The translations under genes and the position numbers were made by a program. Below are positions 38,104 through 45,976 of a stretch of 64,000 nt of DNA, one piece after another (the first letter of the stretch is position 1; the number at the start of each line of letters is the position of its first letter). Source of the stretch: CAWATZ01 sp963784995 (GTDB lineage: Bacteria > Planctomycetota > Planctomycetia > Gemmatales > Gemmataceae); the NCBI GenBank assembly GCA_963784995.1, contig CAWATZ010000011.1:124001-188000 (forward strand), written 5' to 3'. A model generated the notes under the pieces. The model was not told the DNA's origin. It was given only the letters and a program-made list of their open reading frames with translations, and made no database searches.

Positions 38104-39816
38104 ATGAACGATACGAACACATCAGGTACGGGCTTCCGGGCCAGCTGGCTGTTTACCGCCAGCTGCCTGGCCCTGGTCACGTCGGCGTTTTCCTTCCAGA
38201 TGCGTGCCGACATCTCGGGCGACCTGGCGACCAATTTTAGCCTGACCTACAAGCTGGTCGGCGAGGTCATGGGTGCGGCCTTTCTGGGGATGGCCTGTGC
38301 CATGCTGATCTTCGCCCCCCTGTGCGATTTCCTGGGACTGGGCAAGGTGCTGGGTCTGGCCTGGCTCTGTCACCTGGTCGGCATCCTGGGCACCATCTTC
38401 GCCCACGAGGTCGGCAACTATCCCGCCATGAAGTCCACCCTGGACGCCGTGCTGGGCAACGTCCCGGGCAAATACCTGGCGTCGTACCTGTCCGTGGACC
38501 CCGACCGCTATGGCTTCTGGGTGCTGTGGTTCTCGACCTTCCTGGTCGGCTCGGGCAACGGCCTGGTGGAGATCGCCATCAACCCGCTGGCGGCGGCGAT
38601 GTATCCGCGGGACAAGACCAAGTACCTGAACATCCTGCACGCCTGGTGGCCGGGCGGTCTCATGATTGCCGGTCTGCTGGCGGTGTTCCTGGTCGGCAAG
38701 GAGCCATACCGCGGCTACCACTCCTGGCAAGTGAAGATTGGCCTGCTGCTGGTGCCGATGCTGCTGTACGGCATCATGATCGTGGGCCGGCGTTTTCCCG
38801 CCACGGAGCGGGTGGCGGCCAACGTCCCGACCAGTCAGATGTTCCTGCAGCTGTTCCGGCCGCTGTTCCTGATCTTCGCCTTCTGCATGCTGCTGACCGC
38901 GTCGATGGAGCTGGCCCCGAACCAGTGGCAAGAAGCAGTGCTGCGGCGTACGGTCAAGATCTCGGGCACGCTGGTGCTGGTCTACACCAGCGCCATCATG
39001 TTCGTGCTGCGGTTCTTTGCCGGCCCGCTGGCGCACAAGATCTCGCCGGTGGGCATGCTGTTCTTCTCGTCGCTGCTAACTGGGGCCGGCCTGTACTCGC
39101 TCAGCTTCGCCAACAACGCCTACCTGGCGGTCCTGGCCGCCACGGTCTTCGGCTTCGGCATCGCCTACGTCTGGCCGACCATGCTGGGGGTGACCGCCGA
39201 GCGCTTCCCCAAGGGCGGGGCGCTGCTGCTGGGCCTGATGGGCTGCTTCGGCAACCTGGCCATCTCCCAGGCCCTGCCGCAGATGGGGGCCATTTACGAT
39301 TCCTACACTGCCAGCCAGCTGCCGCCACAGTATCGCGGGGAGGTCTTCACGACCGAGCAGGGCGAGGAGCTGAAGCTGGTCAAGAGCGACTTCAAGACCT
39401 TTTTGCCTCCGGAAGTGGCCGAGAAACTGTACCCGGCGGGCAAGGAAGTCCTCAACCCGGCCGCCGTGGCGTTCCTCAATGGGACTGATGATCTGCTGAA
39501 GAAGCAGGAGAAAGGGGAGGCGCTGTCGCCAGACGAGCAGAAGAAGCTGGAGAAACTGCAGCCGCAGCTGGAGCGGATGACGGAAGTCCACAAGGCCCTG
39601 GAGGGGCCGGAGGCCTACGGCGCCAAATGGGCCTTCCGCTGGGTGGCGGTGCTGCCGGCGGTGCTGGTGGTGATCTTCGGCCTGATCGCGGCGGTCGATT
39701 GGCTGCGCGGCGGTTACAAGAAGCTGGTGACCGACCAGCACCTGGGCGAAGAAAAGAAGGAAAGCCTGGTCAGCGCCACGCCGGCGCTGAAGCACGGGGA
39801 CTTCTCACGGCAGTAA
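38104..39816 (+). CDS. MFS transporter
   Basis: This 570-residue inner-membrane carrier starts at MNDTNTSGTGFRASW, preceded by AGGAG. About twelve hydrophobic helices are visible, beginning WLFTASCLALVTSAFSFQM. GSGNGLVEIAINPLAAAMYP and GGALLLGLMGCFGNLAISQA resemble the FucP/sugar-type MFS layout (FVxGxGNGLVE). A soluble stretch of roughly 110-120 residues (YRGEVFTTEQGEEL to KALEGPEAYG) is inserted before the last helix, which is unusual for MFS proteins and rich in Glu and Lys. The substrate cannot be told, though sugar uptake is plausible. Confidence 0.88.
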   Translation: MNDTNTSGTGFRASWLFTASCLALVTSAFSFQMRADISGDLATNFSLTYKLVGEVMGAAFLGMACAMLIFAPLCDFLGLGKVLGLAWLCHLVGILGTIFAHEVGNYPAMKSTLDAVLGNVPGKYLASYLSVDPDRYGFWVLWFSTFLVGSGNGLVEIAINPLAAAMYPRDKTKYLNILHAWWPGGLMIAGLLAVFLVGKEPYRGYHSWQVKIGLLLVPMLLYGIMIVGRRFPATERVAANVPTSQMFLQLFRPLFLIFAFCMLLTASMELAPNQWQEAVLRRTVKISGTLVLVYTSAIMFVLRFFAGPLAHKISPVGMLFFSSLLTGAGLYSLSFANNAYLAVLAATVFGFGIAYVWPTMLGVTAERFPKGGALLLGLMGCFGNLAISQALPQMGAIYDSYTASQLPPQYRGEVFTTEQGEELKLVKSDFKTFLPPEVAEKLYPAGKEVLNPAAVAFLNGTDDLLKKQEKGEALSPDEQKKLEKLQPQLERMTEVHKALEGPEAYGAKWAFRWVAVLPAVLVVIFGLIAAVDWLRGGYKKLVTDQHLGEEKKESLVSATPALKHGDFSRQ

Positions 39817-39819
39817 CTC

Positions 39820-39881
39820 GTTGGTCGTTCCGCCTTCAGGCGGTTTGAGGGCGAAAAGCGCCTGAAGGCGGAACGACCAAC
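39820..39881. repeat. Perfect 23-bp nested inverted repeat after the MFS gene
   Basis: Arms 39820-39842 and 39859-39881 match exactly, and each holds a hairpin (CCGCC-TTCA-GGCGG on the left). It begins 4 bases after the TAA and separates the MFS gene from the convergent 40044-41847 operon. The rest of the gap to 40043 has no recognised feature. Confidence 0.95.
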
Positions 39882-40043
39882 CACCGCTGCCTGCCAGCCT
39901 GTCTGCCCTGTCTGCCACCTTTTTCGGGTTGGCAGAGAGGCCAGAAAGAGCCCATCGCTGCCGGACGAATGCCACAAAGTGTCCGTCAGCTCTCTGCCTG
40001 CCATCTGCCAGGGTATTCGGGGCGGGCTGGCGGACACTCAGTG

Positions 40044-40736
40044 TCACTGTTTGCCGAGCAGGCTATCGACCACCCAGCAACCGCGACAGTGGCTGGTTCC
40101 CTGCTGCCGGGAGTGTCCCAGAATCTCTTCGCTGTCGCACCCCGCGTCGGAGAGCGCATCCGCCAGGACGCCCATGTCCTCAAAGCGCCTCTCCTCGTAG
40201 ATTGCGGTCGCCAGAGTGCGGATCGTGCCGTTGTTCCACTTGAGCCAATCCCGGTCGATGGCAGGTGGGGTCCGGAAGGGATTGCCGAACACGCAACGGA
40301 TCAGCTCACAAAGCAATGCCTCGCCGCGAACCTTGTCAACGCACCCGGCAAGGGGAACTGGATACGCCGTCACCATAAACGCGCCTGAGAACGCCTTTGC
40401 CTTGGTCGTTTCCCGAACCATCCCGGCAGCAGTCCTCTCGTGGACGCCGGGGGCATCCATTTGGAGGCATCCCATTCCCAGTTCGCTGATCCTGTTGTGA
40501 GCTGCTTCAAGCTCTGCTTTGTTTGCCTGGCCCTCGGCGAACCGCTCGGCGACTTCCACAGCATCTCGCAACCGGGAGTCCTGCATCTGCTCCCAGACCA
40601 ACCGGCAACAACCACAGGCGAACAGGCGGAGCTTTCGTCTACCCACTTTCGTCCGCGTCACTTTCCCCGCTTTTCGGAGATACCACAGCATCCCCTGGGC
40701 GTGCGGATGCCCCTTCAGCCATTCGTTTTCGGTCAT
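40044..40736 (-). CDS. Gemmata-type family protein (paralogue of 5802-6398)
   Basis: This 230-residue protein shows the N-terminal pattern MTENEWLKGHPHAQGMLWYL followed by RRKLRLFACGCCRLVW, then RDAVEVAERFAEG, and ends with ATAIYEERRFEDMGVLADAL and CRGCWVVDSLLGKQ. I recognise this as a large Gemmata-lineage family of unknown function that often sits near accessory genes. Two invariant cysteine pairs (CGCC near the N terminus, HCRGC at the end) could bind metal. Its start overlaps the stop of the nucleotidyltransferase-like gene by 4 bases, so it is the last gene of that operon. Confidence 0.78.
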   Translation of the reverse strand: MTENEWLKGHPHAQGMLWYLRKAGKVTRTKVGRRKLRLFACGCCRLVWEQMQDSRLRDAVEVAERFAEGQANKAELEAAHNRISELGMGCLQMDAPGVHERTAAGMVRETTKAKAFSGAFMVTAYPVPLAGCVDKVRGEALLCELIRCVFGNPFRTPPAIDRDWLKWNNGTIRTLATAIYEERRFEDMGVLADALSDAGCDSEEILGHSRQQGTSHCRGCWVVDSLLGKQ

Positions 40737-41614
40737 TGTCTTTCCTCTCGTCCTGCATCAGGCAGGCGGGATGGCGCGGACTGAGCGGCCCGGATTGCTT
40801 CCTTGTCTGCTCGGTCGGCTGCCTGCATCGCGAGTTTGTACTGCCGGCGGACTGCCTCGACCAGGGCCAGATGCAGAGGCGAAGCAGGCGCCACGGAGCG
40901 CAAGCGCTTGAGGATCACTGGCTCAATGGGAACGGTTGGGATGGGCAGGTCATCGACCTCGGGCACAAAGGGAAGTAACAACGCCTGACTCATCGGCAGT
41001 CTTGTTTGCTGGAGCGCATCTCGGACCGTGGCAAGATCCTGGAGAAGCCTCTGGTGCAGATAACGGTCAAAACCTCTCTGGCTGCGCAGTTGAGCAAGGG
41101 CTGACGCCAACGGCAGCGTGTTGGCAACGACCTGAACCAGCAGACGGTTGTCGAGAAATTCTTCCAGGAGGGAGACATCCTGCCAATCGGAGGCCCGTTC
41201 CGTCTCCTTGCTCCGGATCAGATCCGGCAGAGATAGGAAGGAAAGCCTGCGGCCCCCGTACACCCCTTCTTCGCGACGCGCGTACAACTCGGGAAAAGGA
41301 GGCAGCAAGTGGTTGTGCCGCCAGAATTCGAGCCACTCCTCACGACCATCGGACAGTCTGCCAATCTGGAAACGGCGAAAATCCTTGGGCCTCCAGCTTG
41401 GGCCTTCCTGCAGAGGCTGACCTCCCAGGAGAGAACTGCGTGCCAGTCGCTCCGCCAGGGTGTCCCAGTTATCCCCGGACAGGTGCAAGTCGTAATCGAT
41501 GGTGTTGCGGTCCAGACCATAGTACCGTGCCGCATGTCCACCCATGACCAGACAGGAGAGGCCAACCGCTTCCAGGGCTGTCACGATCTCCGCCAGACGC
41601 ACTTCCGCAGTCAT
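40733..41614 (-). CDS. Nucleotidyltransferase-like protein (AbiEii/MNT type)
   Basis: This 293-residue protein has LSCLVMGGHAARYYGLDRNT followed by IDYDLHLS, which fits the GG...R.T.D.D pattern of minimal nucleotidyltransferases and AbiEii-type toxins. A helical C-terminal half follows. It is translationally coupled (ATGA) to a small upstream gene and to the downstream Gemmata-family gene. A toxin-antitoxin function is plausible from gene order but not shown. Assignment is by motif only. Confidence 0.66.
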   Translation of the reverse strand: MTAEVRLAEIVTALEAVGLSCLVMGGHAARYYGLDRNTIDYDLHLSGDNWDTLAERLARSSLLGGQPLQEGPSWRPKDFRRFQIGRLSDGREEWLEFWRHNHLLPPFPELYARREEGVYGGRRLSFLSLPDLIRSKETERASDWQDVSLLEEFLDNRLLVQVVANTLPLASALAQLRSQRGFDRYLHQRLLQDLATVRDALQQTRLPMSQALLLPFVPEVDDLPIPTVPIEPVILKRLRSVAPASPLHLALVEAVRRQYKLAMQAADRADKEAIRAAQSAPSRLPDAGREERQ

Positions 41615-41847
41615 AGCAGGGAGTCCTCCCAGCTTCGGCTGCCGTGGGCGCGCAGCATGACCATGAGCGGATGCCTGGCCAGTTCCTCATCCGAAAGGGG
41701 GCTCTGAAGCAACCGAATGACCTCGGGCAGGCTGGCGTCCAGGTACATTTCTTCCGCTTCTTCCAGTGTTCGCGCCTGTCCGCTCAGCAGGAACCGGATA
41801 ACCGGATCGTTCTCCAGCTCGGGAATAGAATCGATTTCCGTGTGCAT
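41611..41847 (-). CDS. Small antitoxin-like protein (78 aa)
   Basis: Start set at MHTEIDSIPELENDPV (41847), with AAGGAG eight bases upstream. A longer frame to 41934 is less likely. The acidic product contains ARTLEEAEEMYLDASLPEVI and ends RAHGSRSWEDSLL. It has no known DNA-binding motif. Size, acidity and the ATGA overlap with the nucleotidyltransferase-like gene suggest an antitoxin or assembly partner. Confidence 0.66.
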   Translation of the reverse strand: MHTEIDSIPELENDPVIRFLLSGQARTLEEAEEMYLDASLPEVIRLLQSPLSDEELARHPLMVMLRAHGSRSWEDSLL

Positions 41848-42005
41848 CAGAAATCTCCTTCGTGGGCTCTGTTGTCTTCTCGGCCACGTCTGCGAACCGG
41901 CGAACCGGCGAACCACACGCTTTTTCTCTGGCAATCCCCCGCCCCATCCTCCACAATAGTTGAATTGCTCTTGCGTGTCCGCCCTGGTCCCACCATCCCT
42001 CAGGA

Positions 42006-43637
42006 ATGCCTGCCATGACCGTTTTCCGCCTGACCGCCTGTTCGCTGGCCCTGGCCCTGCTCACCACCCCCGCCCTCCTGGCCCAGCCGGGCAAGCCCGC
42101 CGGCAGCAAGCCCGGGCCGGCCGCGAAGTCGGACAAGCTGCCGCTGTCCGGCCTGGCCCGCTCGGTGCTGGTCCCCAACCTGTGCGTGCTGAAGTATCGC
42201 GTCAGCACCAACTCGCCGGAGTGTCAGGCGTATTTCGACCAGGGGCTGGGCTATTTCTACTCCTACGTCTGGATGGAGGCGGCGCGATCCTTCGAGACGG
42301 CGGTGCAGCACGATCCGGACTGTGCCCTGGCCTGGTGGGGTCTGGCCCGCTCGCTGGAGCGCTACGGCAAAAAAGACCAGGCGACCAAGGCCCTGCTCAA
42401 GGCGGGCGAGCTGCGGAGCAAGGCCAGCTGGCGCGAGTCGCAGCTGATCCTGGCCAGCCTGCAAGAGAAGGGGCAAGTGCCCGTGACCGGCCTGGGGGAC
42501 GAGGGCGAAAAACGCAAGAAAGCGGCCATCACCACCCTCGACGGTCTGCTGGCCGTCCACGATGACGACGAGGAAGCCTGGTACGCCCGGGCCCAGCTGG
42601 CCGGCGGCTCCGGACTCTTTGGCGGACAGGTCTCGGCCGTGCCGTACTACAAGGCCCTGCTCCGCATCAACCCGCTGCATCCCGGGGCCAATCACGAGCT
42701 GGTCCACTTCTACGAGGGCTTCAAGCGGCCGGCCCTGGGCTGGCCTTACGCGGAGAAGTACATCGAATCGTCGCCGGGCATTCCGCATCCGCACCACATG
42801 CAGGCCCACCTGGCCACCCGCATCGGCCGCTGGGACAAGACCAGCAACTGGTCGGCCAAGGCCATCGAGCTGGAGCGGGCCTACCACAAGTATCAGAACG
42901 TCAAACCCAGCGAGGATTCGCAGTACAACCACCACCTCGAGATCCTGCTGGTGTCGCTGATCCACGACGGCCGCTTCGCCGAGGCCCGGGCCATCAAGGC
43001 CGAGCAGGTCCGCTGCGGCTACAAGAGCTTGCAAAGCTGGTTCCGGCTGCACCTGGCCGAGCGCAACTGGGAGGAGGCCCTCAAGATCGCCGAGCAAACC
43101 CCCAGGAGTGACAAGTCCCAGCGCAGCTACCTGAAGGCGCTGGTGTACCTCAAGCAGGGCGTGCCGGGCCGGGCCCTGCCCGAACTGGAGGTGCTGCAGC
43201 AGCTCGCCGCCCAGAACAAGAACGACAAGAAGCTGGATTTGCGTTTGCAAGAGGTGCAGGGCCTGTACCTGTGCGCGACCGGCTCGGCCGACGCCGGGGT
43301 GAAACTGCTGCAGCGGGCGGTGGAGCGGACCAAGGACGACTACAGCCATCACGCCTGGGGCAACGGGGCGGTGTACATGGAATCGTGGGGGCTGGGAGCC
43401 TTGCAAGGCAGCAAGTACGAGGCGGCCGAGGAGGCGTACCTGGAGGCGCTGGCCCACGACCCCGGCAGCGTCCGGGCTGCCCTGGGATTGCAGGTGATGT
43501 GCGAGCGGCTCGGCCGGACCGAGGAGGCGCAGCGCTACGCCGACCTGGCCCGCCGCTGCTGGAGCCGGGCCGACTCCGGCAGGCTGGACCAGGAACTGGC
43601 GGCACTGCGGGCGGAGCAGGGGAGTGCGGGAGAGTGA
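42006..43637 (+). CDS. Secreted TPR-repeat protein
   Basis: This 543-residue protein has a signal peptide (MTVFRLTACSLALALLTTPA; the ATG at 42015 is an alternative start), then tetratricopeptide-like helical repeats. The first unit, CQAYFDQGLGYFYSYVWMEA followed by ARSFETAVQHDPDCALAWWG, is typical of planctomycete TPR proteins. A middle region with HPHHMQAHLATRIGRWD carries several histidines. It is likely a periplasmic scaffold. It converges on the replication initiator gene, with a palindrome between the two stops. Confidence 0.82.
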   Translation: MPAMTVFRLTACSLALALLTTPALLAQPGKPAGSKPGPAAKSDKLPLSGLARSVLVPNLCVLKYRVSTNSPECQAYFDQGLGYFYSYVWMEAARSFETAVQHDPDCALAWWGLARSLERYGKKDQATKALLKAGELRSKASWRESQLILASLQEKGQVPVTGLGDEGEKRKKAAITTLDGLLAVHDDDEEAWYARAQLAGGSGLFGGQVSAVPYYKALLRINPLHPGANHELVHFYEGFKRPALGWPYAEKYIESSPGIPHPHHMQAHLATRIGRWDKTSNWSAKAIELERAYHKYQNVKPSEDSQYNHHLEILLVSLIHDGRFAEARAIKAEQVRCGYKSLQSWFRLHLAERNWEEALKIAEQTPRSDKSQRSYLKALVYLKQGVPGRALPELEVLQQLAAQNKNDKKLDLRLQEVQGLYLCATGSADAGVKLLQRAVERTKDDYSHHAWGNGAVYMESWGLGALQGSKYEAAEEAYLEALAHDPGSVRAALGLQVMCERLGRTEEAQRYADLARRCWSRADSGRLDQELAALRAEQGSAGE

Positions 43638-43667
43638 GCTTGTTGTGGATCGTTGAAATCCCAATCT

Positions 43668-43728
43668 CCCGATTTGATTTATCGTTTCGCGCAGACCGGG
43701 CGTGCGCGAAACGATAAATCAATCCGGG
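43668..43728. repeat. 26-bp inverted repeat containing the rep stop codon
   Basis: Arms 43668-43693 and 43703-43728 pair with one mismatch, with a perfect 18-bp inner part (GATTTATCGTTTCGCGCA). The TGA of the minus-strand initiator gene (43719-43721) lies inside the right arm. It separates two convergent genes and could terminate both. Confidence 0.92.
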
Positions 43729-45119
43729 GAATTGCCCCGCAGCTCCTGCAAGCACAGCCGATGGAGGAACGCCTCCGGCGCCGTCCGTCCTTGCAACCGC
43801 TCCAACACCCTCTGCCGGATCGCTTCCTTCCGTTCGGCCGACAGCGCATTCCACCGCTCGATCAGCCGTTGCTCCTCGCTCTGCTGATTCTGCTGTTCTT
43901 GCCGCGCCTGCCGTCTCTGTTCCTCTGACGCTCGCTTGCCCGCCTCCCGGCGCTGCTGGGCCTGATGCTGCTTGAGCGCATCGCCGAGATACTTCTGCAA
44001 GGCACCGCTCAGCGACCGGCAATCGGGCCATTCCTTCCGCAGCACCTGCACGAGGCACCCGATCACCTCGCAGGCCGTTGCGAAATCGTGCTGTTCCAGC
44101 AACGCCTGGGCCAGTTCCAGGTCGCGCGGCCCCGGCTGCACCAGCGTCCCCGCGTCCCACTGCCGGTAAAACTCCCGGGCCAGTTCCTCGGCCTCCGACA
44201 CGGCTTCCGGGACGCTCGCCTCCATCGCCACGGGCTCGGCCTGCTTCGCTTGCAATACGATCCGCCACTGGCCGGCCCGCACCTTCTGGAAGCGCTCTTC
44301 CGGCGGTAGCGGCTTGAGGAACCCGATCCGCTCCAGCTCGGTCAGCGCGGGCATCAGGCGGCGCTTCAGCACGGCCACGTTGTCCACCTCGGTCAGGCCG
44401 ACGTGGCCGCAGGCGAACTCCACCAGGTCCAGCGACAGCTCCGGACTGTTGTAAAAGCGCTTGTCGAGGAAGCGGTACGTACGCTGGGCTGTCGGCGTGG
44501 TCAGCTTGAAGAACACCTCCAGGTTGAGCCGTTTGATGTTGCCGTTTTGCAGGCTCTCGTGGAACTGCTGCGTCCAGGTCACCCAGCTCTCCAGCGGCGT
44601 GTCGGCCGTCCTCGGCCCGCTGACCTGGCGAGCGATGCGGTAGGCACTGACGATGCCCGTGGCCACCTCCTCCTCGTAGCCCCGGCCGACCGCGTCCCAC
44701 CAGGCGTTCTCGTAGCGGATCGTCAGCGACTTCAGCCGCCGCAGCACGTCACGCAGCCGATCGTAGCTCCGGCCGTTCGGCGCCCAGCCCATGATCTCGA
44801 ACAGCTGGCCCGGGGCAAAATGGACGGTGGCCTCGGCAAAGTTGCTGCTGTGCTTGGCAACGTAGAGCAGCGCCAGGATGACGTGCTCGTCGGCCGGCGT
44901 CGGCAGACCATCGCGGGCCGTCGAGGTCAGCGTCACCCGCTGCTGGACCCGCTGCCGTTTGACCGGATCGTAGCGGCTGGCCAGGAACTCCAGCCGATCC
45001 AGCTTCCGCCCCTCGCTGTCGCTGGGCTGGGCCCGCTGCAGCGCCGAGATCGGGAAGTCGGCCAGGTTCATCTCGTCCCGGCCATCGTGATACCTGTGAA
45101 GAGCTTCCAGAGCAGCCAT
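43719..45119 (-). CDS. Plasmid-type replication initiator protein (RPA/RepA-like)
   Basis: This 466-residue protein resembles replication initiator protein A of plasmids (winged-helix, PF10134-like). GLPTPADEHVILALLYVAKH near residue 75 is followed by a helix-turn-helix-like LFEIMGWAPNGRSYDRLRDV and LRRLKSLTIRYENAWWD. A second winged-helix unit (NIKRLNLEVFFKLTTPTAQR; VAVLKRRLMPALTELERIGF) follows. The C-terminal 90 residues are Gln/Arg/Glu-rich and probably coiled. Such proteins bind iterons and recruit DnaA and helicase. The upstream 540 bases hold a perfect DnaA box and two iteron-like arrays, which supports the assignment. Nearby genes show no conjugation or partition functions. Confidence 0.82.
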   Translation of the reverse strand: MAALEALHRYHDGRDEMNLADFPISALQRAQPSDSEGRKLDRLEFLASRYDPVKRQRVQQRVTLTSTARDGLPTPADEHVILALLYVAKHSSNFAEATVHFAPGQLFEIMGWAPNGRSYDRLRDVLRRLKSLTIRYENAWWDAVGRGYEEEVATGIVSAYRIARQVSGPRTADTPLESWVTWTQQFHESLQNGNIKRLNLEVFFKLTTPTAQRTYRFLDKRFYNSPELSLDLVEFACGHVGLTEVDNVAVLKRRLMPALTELERIGFLKPLPPEERFQKVRAGQWRIVLQAKQAEPVAMEASVPEAVSEAEELAREFYRQWDAGTLVQPGPRDLELAQALLEQHDFATACEVIGCLVQVLRKEWPDCRSLSGALQKYLGDALKQHQAQQRREAGKRASEEQRRQARQEQQNQQSEEQRLIERWNALSAERKEAIRQRVLERLQGRTAPEAFLHRLCLQELRGNSPD

Positions 45120-45146
45120 GATTCTGTTTCAAGAAATGGACCTTGA

Positions 45147-45155
45147 TTATCCACA
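45147..45155. promoter_or_regulatory. Perfect DnaA box
   Basis: TTATCCACA, the consensus DnaA-binding site, lies 28 bases upstream of the initiator gene start. A single 9-mer can occur by chance, but the location beside an initiator and iterons makes it meaningful. Confidence 0.65.
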
Positions 45156-45316
45156 ATGCACACACCGCGAGCAAGACCACTTTTGGGCCGGTCGCCGCGA
45201 GCAGATCGGTTGGTGTGGTTTGACTTGCTGGTTATCGTGACAGGTTTGGCGCGATTGCCGATTATGCGCAAGCCATTGCCCGACAGAAGGTTCCGCCGTC
45301 CCATGCCGCCGGGGAC

Positions 45317-45440
45317 GTGCGCGGCGGCACGCGGACCGAGTGCGCGGCGGCACGCGGACCGATCACCGGACGTGCGCGGCCGCACGTCAACAAGTGCGCC
45401 GCCGCACGCGAACCTCAAACCAAAAGGTGCGCGGCCGCAC
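45317..45440. repeat. Iteron-like array A (five copies)
   Basis: Five copies of GTGCGCSGCSGCAC start at 45317, 45340, 45372, 45394 and 45427. Start-to-start distances are 23, 32, 22 and 33, i.e. alternating by about one helical turn, so all sites face nearly the same side of the DNA. Each copy is a near-palindrome. A looser copy (GTGCGCTGGCGCAC) is at 45611-45624. Confidence 0.85.
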
Positions 45441-45466
45441 AGGGACAGGAGCTGACAGCCGATTGG

Positions 45467-45518
45467 TGCAGCTGCGAGCTGCACCTTTGCAGCTGCACAG
45501 CTGCACTTTCGCAGCTGC
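45467..45518. repeat. Iteron-like array B (GCAGCTGC repeats)
   Basis: GCAGCTGC cores at 45468, 45489 and 45511 (spacing 21 and 22 bases) are each followed by a half-site AGCTGCAC in the first two units. The unit is thus a ~22-bp direct repeat with internal symmetry, again close to two helical turns. Confidence 0.8.
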
Positions 45519-45659
45519 AAACCACCTCTTTACTGAGCAGGCGTTCAATTGCAGGTTGCGTTTCCGGGCAACCGCGACATATTCCGAACTCCCCCTGTCG
45601 TCGAGTTCGCGTGCGCTGGCGCACCTTTTCATTCCGGCTCAACCCTGACTGACAGACAG

Positions 45660-45745
45660 ATCCTGTTGCGCCCCTTCGGGGCTGTTGTCTTCCGCCCCGA
45701 AGGGGCGCAACAGAATAGCCCAGGGCATCGCCCTGGGGCCCTGGG
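45660..45745. repeat. Truncated nested inverted repeat (19093 family)
   Basis: Inner arms 45660-45682 and 45694-45716 (GTTGCGCCCCTTCGGGGC core) pair with one mismatch. The outer CCCAGGGC hairpin is present only on the right side, so the element lost its left end. It lies between the iteron region and the pseudokinase gene. The remaining 230 bases to 45976 show no gene. Confidence 0.9.
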
Positions 45746-45976
45746 TTGAGGGCTCCTGCGGGCTTCCTCAAATCCTTTCAGCAGCCGGTTGCTGAAACAT
45801 ACCCTCAAGAATGGGGAAAAGCGGGATTCTGGGTATGTTTTTCTGTCTGGAAAAGAAGGACAAGTTCACTCTGGGTTGGTGGAATGGGAGAGTTGTGCTT
45901 GCCCGTGTACTGCGCTGCTGCGGCCCTGGGGGGCTGGTCGGTCGGTAGGGTTTGCTGTCTGGCGAATTGAGGCAAA

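Larger units (their letters stand above)
45120..45560. other. Candidate iteron-type replication origin
   Basis: The non-coding region upstream of the initiator gene contains, in order, a DnaA box (45147-45155), a moderately AT-richer stretch with TTGACT near 45220, five GTGCGC-type repeats (45317-45440) and a second array of GCAGCTGC repeats (45467-45518). This order and proximity match plasmid origins of the RK2/P1 class. No origin function has been shown. It shares its 857-bp gap with the promoter of the divergent pseudokinase gene. Confidence 0.6.
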
